Part shown: positions 7,301 through 14,806 of the stretch, piece after piece
Position numbering within the stretch: the stretch's first letter is position 1
Layout of the letters: every line of letters starts with the position of its first letter
From: SZUA-430 sp044375275
GTDB taxonomy: Bacteria; Pseudomonadota; Alphaproteobacteria; Micropepsales; Micropepsaceae
Direction of reading: 5' to 3'
Assembly (NCBI GenBank): GCA_044375275.1
Contig: JBILMZ010000026.1
Span: 1-21,798, forward strand
Length of the DNA: 21,798 nucleotides
Made by a program: the position numbers and the translations under genes
The notes under the pieces: generated by a model
What the model was told of the DNA's origin: nothing
The model's input: only the letters and a program-made list of their open reading frames with translations
Database searches by the model: none

Positions 7301-7921
7301 ATGCCGGCTTACATTCAACTCATCGGGATCGTGCTCTTCAACGCCATTCCCCTGGCAGGTGTGCTGTGGTTCGACTGGCACGTCTTTGAGGTGATCCTGC
7401 TCTACTGGTTCGAGAACGTGGCGATCGGGGTGGCGCATTTCGTGCGCATGCGGATCGCCGAGCGCGCCAGCCCCCCTCCCGGCGGCATGTCCCAGGCGAA
7501 CTTCTTTGCCATGCACTACGGCATGTTCACCTTCGTCCACGGCATCTTCGTCATCGCGATATTCGGCGTGGTGATGAATGGCCTTTCCGACTATCGCGGC
7601 GGGCTCGGAATGCCGCTCCTGGCCTTGATTTTATGGCAGTTCGTGTCCCTCGGCGCGGACTATGCACTGACGGACGGTTTCAAGGGACAGAAGTCGGAAG
7701 ACATGCTTTTCCAGCCCTATCCGCGCGTCATTGCACTGCACATAACAATAATCGTTGCGGCCTGGGCGATCGCCGAGATGGGTGGCCCTGTCTGGGCGGT
7801 CGCGCTTCTGGTCGCTCTCAAAACGATTGGTGATGTCTTGTTCCAGATTTCCCAGAGTCGCGGCGATCCCGGCAACGTCGTTGCCTCGTTAAGGAAGAAG
7901 CGGGGCAACGGGCCACAGTAG
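7301..7921 (+). CDS. DUF6498-type integral membrane protein
   Basis: 206 residues with about five hydrophobic segments and a basic C-terminal tail. The Y-W-F-E-N-V-A-I-G-V motif in the second segment and the H-Y-G-M-F-T-F-V-H-G motif in the third are what I associate with the DUF6498 family; function unknown. The start chosen is ATG 7301, preceded by GGGGAAAC; a TTG 24 bases further upstream has no better ribosome-binding site. It is divergent from mce and precedes the peptide transporter by 89 bases. Two conserved histidines and an acidic residue within or near membrane segments could bind a metal or haem, but this is only a suggestion. Confidence 0.75.
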   Translation: MPAYIQLIGIVLFNAIPLAGVLWFDWHVFEVILLYWFENVAIGVAHFVRMRIAERASPPPGGMSQANFFAMHYGMFTFVHGIFVIAIFGVVMNGLSDYRGGLGMPLLALILWQFVSLGADYALTDGFKGQKSEDMLFQPYPRVIALHITIIVAAWAIAEMGGPVWAVALLVALKTIGDVLFQISQSRGDPGNVVASLRKKRGNGPQ

Positions 7922-8010
7922 CCCTTTCCTTTTCACTGACCCGCTTGTGAATCCGAAGGCCGCGTGGTCTTTTGCCTGCACTACAGGCGTCACACCCGGG
8001 GAAGAGACTC

Positions 8011-9780
8011 ATGGACATCATTTGGCTGGCGGGCATTTTCATTACCGTGTTCACAGCGGTACCCGTTCTTTGGCAATTGACCCGGGGACACCCCAGGGGC
8101 CTGTTCATTCTCTTTTTTGCCGAGATGTGGGAGCGATTCTCGTATTACGGCATGCGTGGCCTGCTGATTTTCTTCATGACGCAGCAGTTCCTGTTCGACG
8201 ACACCGTCGCCCAAGGGCAGTACGGCGCCTACACCTCGCTGGTCTATCTTCTTCCGCTGATTGGCGGCCTTCTGGCTGACCAATTGCTGGGGACGCGCAA
8301 GGCCATTGCCTTTGGCGCCATATTGCTCGTGGCGGGCCACCTGACGATGGGGATCGAAGGTCCGCCCGCCCAGCAAGTGCTTACCTACAAGGGCCAGGAG
8401 TACAACTTCCAGGTCAGGGGACGCATGGAGGCACGTGATGCAAAGATCATCGTGGACGGCCAGCCCTACGCCTTCGGCGCCAGCCAGGAAGGCGGATTTG
8501 AAATCAAGGAGCTGCCGGAAGGCGCGTCCCTCCCGGCCGTGCTGCCGAAGGGGGAATATGAGCTCTCGGTTCGCCACGCCAATCCGATCTTCAAGGACAT
8601 CTTCTTCCTGGCGCTGTCGCTCATCATCATGGGTGTCGGATTCCTCAAGGCCAACATCTCGACGATCGTGGGACAACTCTACGAAAAATCCGATCCGCGT
8701 CGCGACGCCGGCTTCACGCTCTACTACTACGGCATCAACCTGGGTGCCTTCTGGGCCTCGCTGCTGTGCGGCTATCTCGGAACGACCTATGGCTGGTGGG
8801 CAGGGTTCGGCGCGGCCGGACTTGGCATGCTGCTGGGTCTCATCGTGTTCGGCTTGGGCAAGCCGTGGCTTGAAGGCAAGGGCGAGCCGCCAAATCCCGA
8901 GTACCTGAAGCGTCCGGCCCTTGGCCCGATCAACGTCGAGTGGGCCGTCTACCTGCTCGGTATCGCAGGCGTTGGCCTCGTCTGGCTGGTCGTCCAGCGC
9001 AATGAGTGGGTTGGCATGATGCTCGGGGCCGGCTCGGTCCTGGTGCTGCTCTACCTGCTGTTCTACATGTTCACGCGCTGCACCTTCGTCGAAGCGCAGC
9101 GCCTTATCCTTGCGCTGATCCTGATCGCGGCCTCGACCGTGTTCTGGACGCTGTTCGAGCAGGCAGGTTCGTCACTGAACCAGTTCGCAGAGCGGAACAC
9201 GGAACTGACGATGGGCGGCGTGACGCTGTCGGCGGCGCAGACACAGTCGTTCAATGCCGGCTTCATTCTGATACTGGCGCCCCTGTTTTCTTTCATCTGG
9301 GCTGCACTGGGGCGAGTGAATCTTGATCCGAACCCTGCGCTGAAGTTTGGCCTTGCCCTGCTGCAGGCGGGACTTGGGTTCCTCGTTCTTGTCTGGGGCA
9401 CGCAGTTTGCCGACGGAAACTTCAAGGTCCCTCTGGTCTTCCTCGTGCTGACTTACTTGCTCCATACCACCGGTGAACTCTTCCTTTCTCCGGTCGGTCT
9501 CTCGCAGATGACCAGGCTTGCGCCGCTTGCCGTTGGTTCCACGATCATGGCCACCTGGTTCCTGGCATCTGCCTGGGCGCAATATGTCGGCGGCATGGTC
9601 GCTCAGATGACGGCGACTGAAACCGTGGCAGGCCAGGTGCTGGATCCGGAGAAGGCGCTGGCAACCTATGTCCAGGTGTTCGAACTCATCGGCATGTGGG
9701 GGATCGGCATCGGTGTCGGGCTTATCGTTCTCTCACCGATCCTGCGCTACCTCGCTCATCCCGAGAAAGCCGAGGGCTGA
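8011..9780 (+). CDS. POT/PTR2-family proton-dependent oligopeptide transporter with a periplasmic insertion
   Basis: 589-residue major-facilitator protein that takes up di- and tripeptides with protons across the inner membrane. The POT signature E-M-W-E-R-F-S-Y-Y-G is at residues 38-47, the second signature F-T-L-Y-Y-Y-G-I-N-L-G-A-F follows the fourth helix, and the conserved G-F-L-K-A-N-I-S (Lys213) is present. Twelve or more hydrophobic segments are visible. It is longer than the usual 450-520 residues, mainly because about 80 polar residues (roughly 117-195) lie between helices 3 and 4, a loop that should face the periplasm. The start is ATG 8011 with GGGGAAGAG just upstream, rather than a TTG 39 bases earlier. 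A strong terminator follows. The membrane family is certain; substrate preference is not. Confidence 0.93.
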   Translation: MDIIWLAGIFITVFTAVPVLWQLTRGHPRGLFILFFAEMWERFSYYGMRGLLIFFMTQQFLFDDTVAQGQYGAYTSLVYLLPLIGGLLADQLLGTRKAIAFGAILLVAGHLTMGIEGPPAQQVLTYKGQEYNFQVRGRMEARDAKIIVDGQPYAFGASQEGGFEIKELPEGASLPAVLPKGEYELSVRHANPIFKDIFFLALSLIIMGVGFLKANISTIVGQLYEKSDPRRDAGFTLYYYGINLGAFWASLLCGYLGTTYGWWAGFGAAGLGMLLGLIVFGLGKPWLEGKGEPPNPEYLKRPALGPINVEWAVYLLGIAGVGLVWLVVQRNEWVGMMLGAGSVLVLLYLLFYMFTRCTFVEAQRLILALILIAASTVFWTLFEQAGSSLNQFAERNTELTMGGVTLSAAQTQSFNAGFILILAPLFSFIWAALGRVNLDPNPALKFGLALLQAGLGFLVLVWGTQFADGNFKVPLVFLVLTYLLHTTGELFLSPVGLSQMTRLAPLAVGSTIMATWFLASAWAQYVGGMVAQMTATETVAGQVLDPEKALATYVQVFELIGMWGIGIGVGLIVLSPILRYLAHPEKAEG

Positions 9781-9813
9781 ATGTAACCGCGATCACAGCT
9801 GATTGAAGTCAAC

Positions 9814-9846
9814 AGCGCCGCCGGAGAGATCCGGTGGCGCTTTTTT
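9814..9846 (+). terminator. Intrinsic terminator after the peptide transporter
   Basis: An 11-bp stem (AGCGCC, then a G-T wobble, then CCGG, paired with CCGG...GGCGCT; six-base loop AGAGAT) is followed by a run of six Ts starting at 9841. Textbook rho-independent terminator 33 bases after the transporter stop. Confidence 0.9.
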
Positions 9847-9987
9847 CTGCGATTTTTTGTCGAACCGATGAACACGCGCTGAACGAAGCGTTCCGGCAGC
9901 CTTCATCTTCAAGGGTGCATTCTCCCTCCCGTGATCAACGATCCCAAGCGCGAAACGCGCAACGGACTTTCCAGACGGAGAACTACC

Positions 9988-10419
9988 ATGAACATCAAGC
10001 TCGCACTCGCCAGCCTCCTTGTTGCTGCTGGTCTGGCCGCCCCTGCTGCCGCCTACTCGCCCTATTCTCACCCGCATCACGTCGGTTTCGGCGGCGGTCA
10101 CAGCTGGCAGTTCCTCGGAGCACGCGAAGTGAACCACTTCTCGGAACGCGACAGGATCTTTGCCCAGGGCAACCAAAGGTTCAGCCAGGTGAAGATCTGC
10201 GTTTCCCACCGTGCCGTCAGGATGCAGGACATCGACGTGGTCTTCCGCAACGGTGGACACCAGGATCTGCAGGTTCGCCACTTCCTGCGCCCCGGTGAAT
10301 GCACCCGCGCCCTGGACCTGCGTGGCAACCGCCGAGACATCCGGTTCCTGAACCTGGTCTACCAGACGGCTGGTCGAAATTTTGGTCCGAAGGCAGTGGT
10401 CCGCGTATTCGCCCGCTAG
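9988..10419 (+). CDS. Small exported protein, possibly DUF2541-like
   Basis: 143 residues with a clear signal peptide (M-N-I-K-L-A-L-A-S then a hydrophobic run ending A-P-A-A-A, cleavage near residue 22). The mature part starts with a His/Gly-rich stretch and continues as alternating short strands: F-L-G-A-R-E-V, V-K-I-C-V-S-H-R, I-D-V-V-F-R-N-G and a late D-L-R-G-N-R-R-D-I-R-F. This layout resembles the small beta-rich exported DUF2541 proteins, but the match is by general pattern, so the name is tentative. Two cysteines (in K-I-C-V and G-E-C-T) could form a disulfide. The start has GGAG eight bases upstream. A small GCGCG/CGCGC hairpin lies at 9948-9960 in the leader. It is monocistronic, with terminators on both sides. 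Function unknown. Confidence 0.8.
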   Translation: MNIKLALASLLVAAGLAAPAAAYSPYSHPHHVGFGGGHSWQFLGAREVNHFSERDRIFAQGNQRFSQVKICVSHRAVRMQDIDVVFRNGGHQDLQVRHFLRPGECTRALDLRGNRRDIRFLNLVYQTAGRNFGPKAVVRVFAR

Positions 10420-10434
10420 TTCCTTCGAGAGAGG

Positions 10435-10469
10435 ATGCCACCGTTGCCCCGCGGTGGCATTTTCCTTTT
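10435..10469 (+). terminator. Intrinsic terminator after the small exported protein
   Basis: ATGCCACCG (10435-10443) pairs perfectly with CGGTGGCAT (10452-10460), with an eight-base loop, and is followed by TTTTCCTTTT. The T tract lies only on the plus-strand side, so it belongs to the exported protein and not to the converging patatin gene whose stop is at 10473. Confidence 0.88.
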
Positions 10470-10472
10470 GCG

Positions 10473-11942
10473 TCAGGGATGGATGTACGTGGGCTTGAGT
10501 GAAGCCGTCCTGCCACCCGCAGCAGGCCTGCAGGTCTGGGGCATGGGCGGAAGGACGATGCCGGGCTGGCTCGAGAAGAAGCGGCGCATGTCGGCATCGC
10601 ACAACACCGCGTCGTGACCAGCCTGCACCAGCGCATCGACGTCTTCATCCCCGATGGTCAAGCCTGTGGGGATTGCAGCAAGGCGCGAGCGGGCCTCTCC
10701 GTCAGCCAGGTCGGCCAGTGACACATGCGCGAAGTGCGGGGTCACGCTTCGGCAGGGCAAGGGCTTTCCGTCGGACCCGGCCGGGCAGTCCCTGCGCGCG
10801 ATACCTCCCGCCAGACGCTGCGTCATTTCCCGCGCATGGATGAGTGTTTCAAAACCATAGCGATCGATGACAGTCGAGGTGACCGCCCCCAGGATCCGGA
10901 AAATGCTGTCGAGATAGGGCACGTCGCTCAACTGGCGGTCGGGTTCCGCCTGTCCGTCCACGCTTACGATGAGAACATGCTGGACGCGCTTGAGGCGTTC
11001 CGGCTCCGCGGCGGCGTTTTCCGTCGCTGGCGCCATCAGCTGCACCAGCCCGCGCAGAGCCAGGTTGTCCGAAACGCCGCCATCCAGCAGGTGGACGTAG
11101 GAGCTCGCGCGTTTCTCCATGTAGGTTGTTGCCTGTTCGGCGAGATGCCGGCGGCGCGAGAACTGGTCCTCAATCCTCAGGTACTCATCGACCCACACCG
11201 GCCGACGGCATGACTGCGTGTCGTCGTGTGAATAGTTTTTCAAGCTGATGGGAGAAAACAGGATCGGAAAGCCGTTGGACGCGGCAACAGCACGCGCCAC
11301 CGGCATTGTCGAAATGTCCGAACAGATCCAGTCGAACGTGTCCTGGCTGAAGATGAAGGGGGCCTCGTTGGCGAAGTCAGTTGCCTGAACACCAAGGAAG
11401 GGGCGACCGAGACGCGCGAGGTCGGCGTAGTTCTTTCCCTTGAAGAGAAGCTCGTCGTAGATGCGTGCCATCTCGTCATTGGATCCCCAGTCCGGGTTGA
11501 ACACCCAGTCCCAGTGCCACGGCAAAAGGTAGATGCCGAATATGTCGGCGTTGAGATCGTATTTCAGGAACTCGTCGACATAGGCGTCAAAGACCGCGTC
11601 GCGCTGGACGGCAAATGCGGAGGCCGTGAAGCTTCCGCCCGAAACGCCGGTGACCACATCGATCTCTGAGGTCAGGTTGCGCGGGCCGGGACCATAGTCG
11701 ACGCTGATCTTGCGCAATCCGGTCAGGACGCCATACCCGAACGCCGACGAGCGTTTGCCGCCGCCTGAAAACGCGAGAGCCACGAAGAGTTCCGGTGACG
11801 TGGCGTCCGGGATCGTGGTGATGCGATAGGCCGGGCCGTGAACGGCGGTTTCTAGCGGCACGTTGTGTTGTGCGCTGAGCGAAGAGCAGGCGCCCAGCAC
11901 CAGCACTGCGAACATAAGCACGCCTGTGTTCAGCCCCTTCAT
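10473..11942 (-). CDS. Patatin-like phospholipase, predicted lipoprotein
   Basis: 489-residue patatin-fold lipid acyl hydrolase (Ser-Asp dyad). Residues 1-19 are a lipoprotein signal ending in lipobox L-G-A-C (Cys19). The oxyanion-hole loop S-G-G-G-K-R is at residues 59-64, the nucleophile elbow G-V-S-G-G with Ser101 follows, and the second catalytic residue is Asp287 in L-L-D-G-G. All patatin active-site elements are therefore intact. The start at 11942 has GGAGGAG seven bases upstream; an open frame continues about 40 codons further upstream but without a signal sequence. Location is probably periplasmic or membrane-anchored, unlike the classical type III effector patatins. C-terminal cysteines (R-D-C-P, P-C-R-S, T-C-R-P) may form disulfides. 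Its substrate is probably phospholipid or neutral ester, by family knowledge. It has no clear functional neighbour. Confidence 0.92.
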   Translation of the reverse strand: MKGLNTGVLMFAVLVLGACSSLSAQHNVPLETAVHGPAYRITTIPDATSPELFVALAFSGGGKRSSAFGYGVLTGLRKISVDYGPGPRNLTSEIDVVTGVSGGSFTASAFAVQRDAVFDAYVDEFLKYDLNADIFGIYLLPWHWDWVFNPDWGSNDEMARIYDELLFKGKNYADLARLGRPFLGVQATDFANEAPFIFSQDTFDWICSDISTMPVARAVAASNGFPILFSPISLKNYSHDDTQSCRRPVWVDEYLRIEDQFSRRRHLAEQATTYMEKRASSYVHLLDGGVSDNLALRGLVQLMAPATENAAAEPERLKRVQHVLIVSVDGQAEPDRQLSDVPYLDSIFRILGAVTSTVIDRYGFETLIHAREMTQRLAGGIARRDCPAGSDGKPLPCRSVTPHFAHVSLADLADGEARSRLAAIPTGLTIGDEDVDALVQAGHDAVLCDADMRRFFSSQPGIVLPPMPQTCRPAAGGRTASLKPTYIHP

Positions 11943-12021
11943 TGGCTGCTCCTCCACGGTCTGTTCGGCAGGTCCCCGAATCACCTGTTGGGGAGAGTTT
12001 ACCTCTGGTGCGTGTGCAAAT

Positions 12022-12363
12022 TTACCACTTGTGGAACACGAAGAAGGCGCCGGCGGCGATGCATGCAAACCCTGCGAGGTGGTTCCACCGGATACTCTCG
12101 CCCAGGTAGAGGACCGAAAATGCGACGAAGACGATCAGGGTGATGACTTCCTGCATGGTCTTGAGTTCGGCCGCGGAATAGACAGCGTGGCCGTAGCGGT
12201 TTGCCGGCACCGCAAAACAGTACTCGATGAAGGCAATGCCCCAGCTCACCAGCACCACGCTCCAGAGGGGCCAATGCTTGAACTTGAGATGGCCGTACCA
12301 GGCGAACGTCATGAACACGTTGGAAATGCTCAAGAGGACGATGGGCAGGACGTATGCTGGCAT
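12022..12363 (-). CDS. DUF486 (DMT-like) small membrane protein
   Basis: 113 residues with four hydrophobic helices, resembling half of a drug/metabolite transporter. The family landmarks are all there: S-N-V-F-M-T-F-A-W-Y-G-H-L-K, S-W-G-I-A-F-I-E-Y-C, V-P-A-N-R-Y-G and T-M-Q-E-V-I-T-L. Function is unknown; probably works as a dimer, by analogy with small multidrug-resistance proteins. Start choice: the ATG at 12363 has GGGAAAG six bases upstream and gives the usual family length; ATGs at 12393 and 12444 would add a charged extension that the family lacks, and the last would overlap the divergent YeiH start. It is followed 79 bases later by the patatin gene on the same strand. Confidence 0.88.
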   Translation of the reverse strand: MPAYVLPIVLLSISNVFMTFAWYGHLKFKHWPLWSVVLVSWGIAFIEYCFAVPANRYGHAVYSAAELKTMQEVITLIVFVAFSVLYLGESIRWNHLAGFACIAAGAFFVFHKW

Positions 12364-12442
12364 GGCGACTTTCCCGGATTTGACGCTCGCCATGTCCCAT
12401 TTTGATTTGGCGTGTGTCAAAGGAAACTCATAGGTTTGACGC

Positions 12443-13543
12443 ATGGTTCAGCAACCCCAGAAAACAGCACTCGAGCAGCTGGAATATCTCGACTCGATGG
12501 AAGGCATCGTTCGGTCGGAGCCCACTGCGCCTCCCCGCTCCCTCCTGTGGCTGCCCCAGGCCGCCCTGGTCCATGCAGCTTATCCGGGGACGCTCGCAGC
12601 CCTGACCATCGGGCTCGCGTCCACATTCCTGTCGGATCATTACGGTGCGCCGGTCATGCTGTTTGCCCTGCTGATCGGCATGGCCTTCCACTTCCTGCAC
12701 GAGGAAGGCCGATGCGTGGCCGGAATCGAATTCGCCTCGCGCAACATCCTGCGGCTTGGCGTGGCGCTGCTGGGCGCGCGCATCACCTTCGACCAGATTG
12801 CGCAACTGGGTACGGGCCCGGTGCTCATGGTGATCCTCGGCGTTTCCACGACGATCCTCATCGGTGTGTTGCTGGCGCGGGCTCTCCGACAAACAACGAC
12901 TTTCGGCATCCTTTCCGGCGGTGCCGTCGCCATCTGCGGGGTGGCTGCCGCGCTCGCGATCGCATCGGTCCTGCCCAAAAACAGTGACACGGAAAGGGAC
13001 ACGATCCTTACTGTCGTAACAGTGACCGCGCTGTCCACCATTGCGATGATTGTCTATCCGATGGGTGTCACGGCACTGGGGCTTGACCATCAGCATGCGG
13101 GACTGTTCCTCGGCGGTACGATCCACGACGTCGCGCAGGTCGTCGGCGCTGGGTACATGATTTCGCCGGAAACCGGAGACGTGGCGACCTACGTGAAAAT
13201 GCTGCGGGTTGCGATGCTGCTGCCGGTCGTGATCGTGCTCGTGGTCATCATGTCCCGCCGCGAAGGTTCGGCTGGCCCGCGCACCGTCCAGCTCGTGCCA
13301 ACCTTTCTCCTCGGGTTCATCGCCCTCGTGTGCATCAATTCGGTTGGCCTGATACCCCAGCAGGGCGTGGCGCTGCTGAACGATGTCTCGCGCTGGTGCC
13401 TCGTAACCGCGATTGCCGCCCTTGGCATGAAGACGTCCTTCAAGAAGCTGGTGCAGGTAGGCTGGCGTCCCATCGGGCTCATGGCTATTGAAACGGCGTG
13501 GATCGCCGTGGTTGTACTCGGCGCCGTTGTCTGGCTGCTGTGA
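12443..13543 (+). CDS. YeiH/UPF0324 family putative sulfate (anion) exporter
   Basis: 366-residue inner-membrane protein with about ten hydrophobic helices and a soluble N-terminal tail of ~45 residues. The family signature G-G-T-I-H-D-V-A-Q-V-V is present around residues 222-232, together with L-R-L-G-V-A-L-L-G-A-R-I and A-L-G-M-K-T-S-F-K-K near the C-terminus. The family is annotated as putative sulfate exporter, but transport has weak experimental support. In enterobacteria the gene sits beside a LysR regulator (YeiE); none is seen here. The start at 12443 lacks a close ribosome-binding site (AGGAAA is ~18 bases away), so the ATG at 12497 is an alternative. A TTTGACGC octamer occurs twice upstream (12379-12386, 12435-12442). 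Probably co-transcribed with the formaldehyde dehydrogenase 17 bases downstream. Confidence 0.88.
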   Translation: MVQQPQKTALEQLEYLDSMEGIVRSEPTAPPRSLLWLPQAALVHAAYPGTLAALTIGLASTFLSDHYGAPVMLFALLIGMAFHFLHEEGRCVAGIEFASRNILRLGVALLGARITFDQIAQLGTGPVLMVILGVSTTILIGVLLARALRQTTTFGILSGGAVAICGVAAALAIASVLPKNSDTERDTILTVVTVTALSTIAMIVYPMGVTALGLDHQHAGLFLGGTIHDVAQVVGAGYMISPETGDVATYVKMLRVAMLLPVVIVLVVIMSRREGSAGPRTVQLVPTFLLGFIALVCINSVGLIPQQGVALLNDVSRWCLVTAIAALGMKTSFKKLVQVGWRPIGLMAIETAWIAVVVLGAVVWLL

Positions 13544-13560
13544 GGGTGGAGGAAGTCTGA

Positions 13561-14670
13561 ATGCAAACGCGTGCTGCTGTTGCCCATGCTGCGGGCAAGC
13601 CGTTGACGATCGAAACCGTCGAGCTGGATGGGCCGCGAGCCGGGGAAGCACTCGTCGAGCTGAAGGCGACGGGGATCTGCCACACGGACAAGTTCACGTT
13701 GTCGGGAGACGATCCTGAAGGAATGTTTCCGGCCATTCTGGGGCACGAGGGCGCGGGCATCGTCCGGGATGTGGGTCCTGGCGTCACAAGCGTCCAGCCG
13801 GGTGACCATGTAATCCCGCTCTATACGCCTGAGTGCCGCGAGTGCGAGTATTGCCTGAGCCGCAAGACAAATCTCTGCCAGAAAATTCGCGCAACGCAGG
13901 GCAAAGGCGTCATGCCTGACGGCACCAGCCGCTTTCGGCTCAACGGCAAGCCGGTGCTGCACTACATGGGTTGCTCCACGTTTTCCAACTTCACCGTCCT
14001 GCCGGAAATCGCACTGGCAAAGGTGCGGAAGGACGCGCCGTTCGATACGATCTGCTACATCGGCTGCGGGGTGACGACGGGCATCGGCGCCGTTGTTTTT
14101 ACCGCCAAGGTGGAACCGGGCGCCAATGTCGTTGTGTTCGGACTTGGCGGTATCGGACTGAACGTCATCCAGGGCGCCAAGCTTGCAGGCGCGGACATGA
14201 TCGTGGGCGTCGATGTCAATCCTGCGCGCGAGAACCTTGGACGACGTTTCGGCATGACCCACTTCGTCAATCCCAAAACAGTCAAGGGCGACCTCGTGGG
14301 ACACATCGTTGAGCTGACCAAGGGCGGCGCCGATCACAGCTTTGAATGCGTGGGCAACACAACGCTCATGCGGCAGGCGCTCGAGTGCTGTCACAAGGGG
14401 TGGGGCAAGTCGACCATCATCGGCGTTGCCGGTGCGGGGCAGGAAATTTCCACGCGTCCGTTCCAGCTGGTGACAGGACGTGTGTGGCAGGGATCTGCAT
14501 TCGGTGGCGCCCGTGGACGCACTGACGTTCCCCGGATCGTCGACTGGTACATGGACAAGAAGATCAATATCGACGACCTGATTACGCATCGGATGCCGCT
14601 GGAGCGCATCAACGAGGGATTCGATCTCATGATCAAGGGGGAGTCGATCCGCAGTGTCGTGATCTACTGA
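13561..14670 (+). CDS. frmA: S-(hydroxymethyl)glutathione dehydrogenase / class III alcohol dehydrogenase
   Basis: 369-residue cytoplasmic zinc enzyme that oxidises S-hydroxymethylglutathione (formaldehyde plus glutathione) to S-formylglutathione with NAD; the class also reduces S-nitrosoglutathione. Catalytic zinc ligands Cys40, His62 and Cys169 are visible, with Glu63 in G-H-E; structural zinc cysteines are 92, 95, 98 and 106. The class III hallmark I-R-A-T-Q-G-K-G-V-M-P-D-G-T-S-R-F follows Cys106. The NAD-binding G-L-G-G-I-G is at 194-199 with Asp218 at the strand end. GGAGGAAG lies eight bases before the ATG. It is probably in one transcript with the YeiH-type gene. The usual partners, FrmR regulator and S-formylglutathione hydrolase, are not adjacent. 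Confidence 0.96.
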   Translation: MQTRAAVAHAAGKPLTIETVELDGPRAGEALVELKATGICHTDKFTLSGDDPEGMFPAILGHEGAGIVRDVGPGVTSVQPGDHVIPLYTPECRECEYCLSRKTNLCQKIRATQGKGVMPDGTSRFRLNGKPVLHYMGCSTFSNFTVLPEIALAKVRKDAPFDTICYIGCGVTTGIGAVVFTAKVEPGANVVVFGLGGIGLNVIQGAKLAGADMIVGVDVNPARENLGRRFGMTHFVNPKTVKGDLVGHIVELTKGGADHSFECVGNTTLMRQALECCHKGWGKSTIIGVAGAGQEISTRPFQLVTGRVWQGSAFGGARGRTDVPRIVDWYMDKKINIDDLITHRMPLERINEGFDLMIKGESIRSVVIY

Positions 14671-14806
14671 TCGTGACGCTTCCATTTCTGGATGTAGCGC
14701 AGAGGAAATGCAGCCTGATAGTGATCCCGTTTGCTCATTCGGCAAATCCGGTACATGCTGATGTCCTGAACCACTGGCTTCGTGGCCAGAACGAAAGGAT
14801 ACCTGG

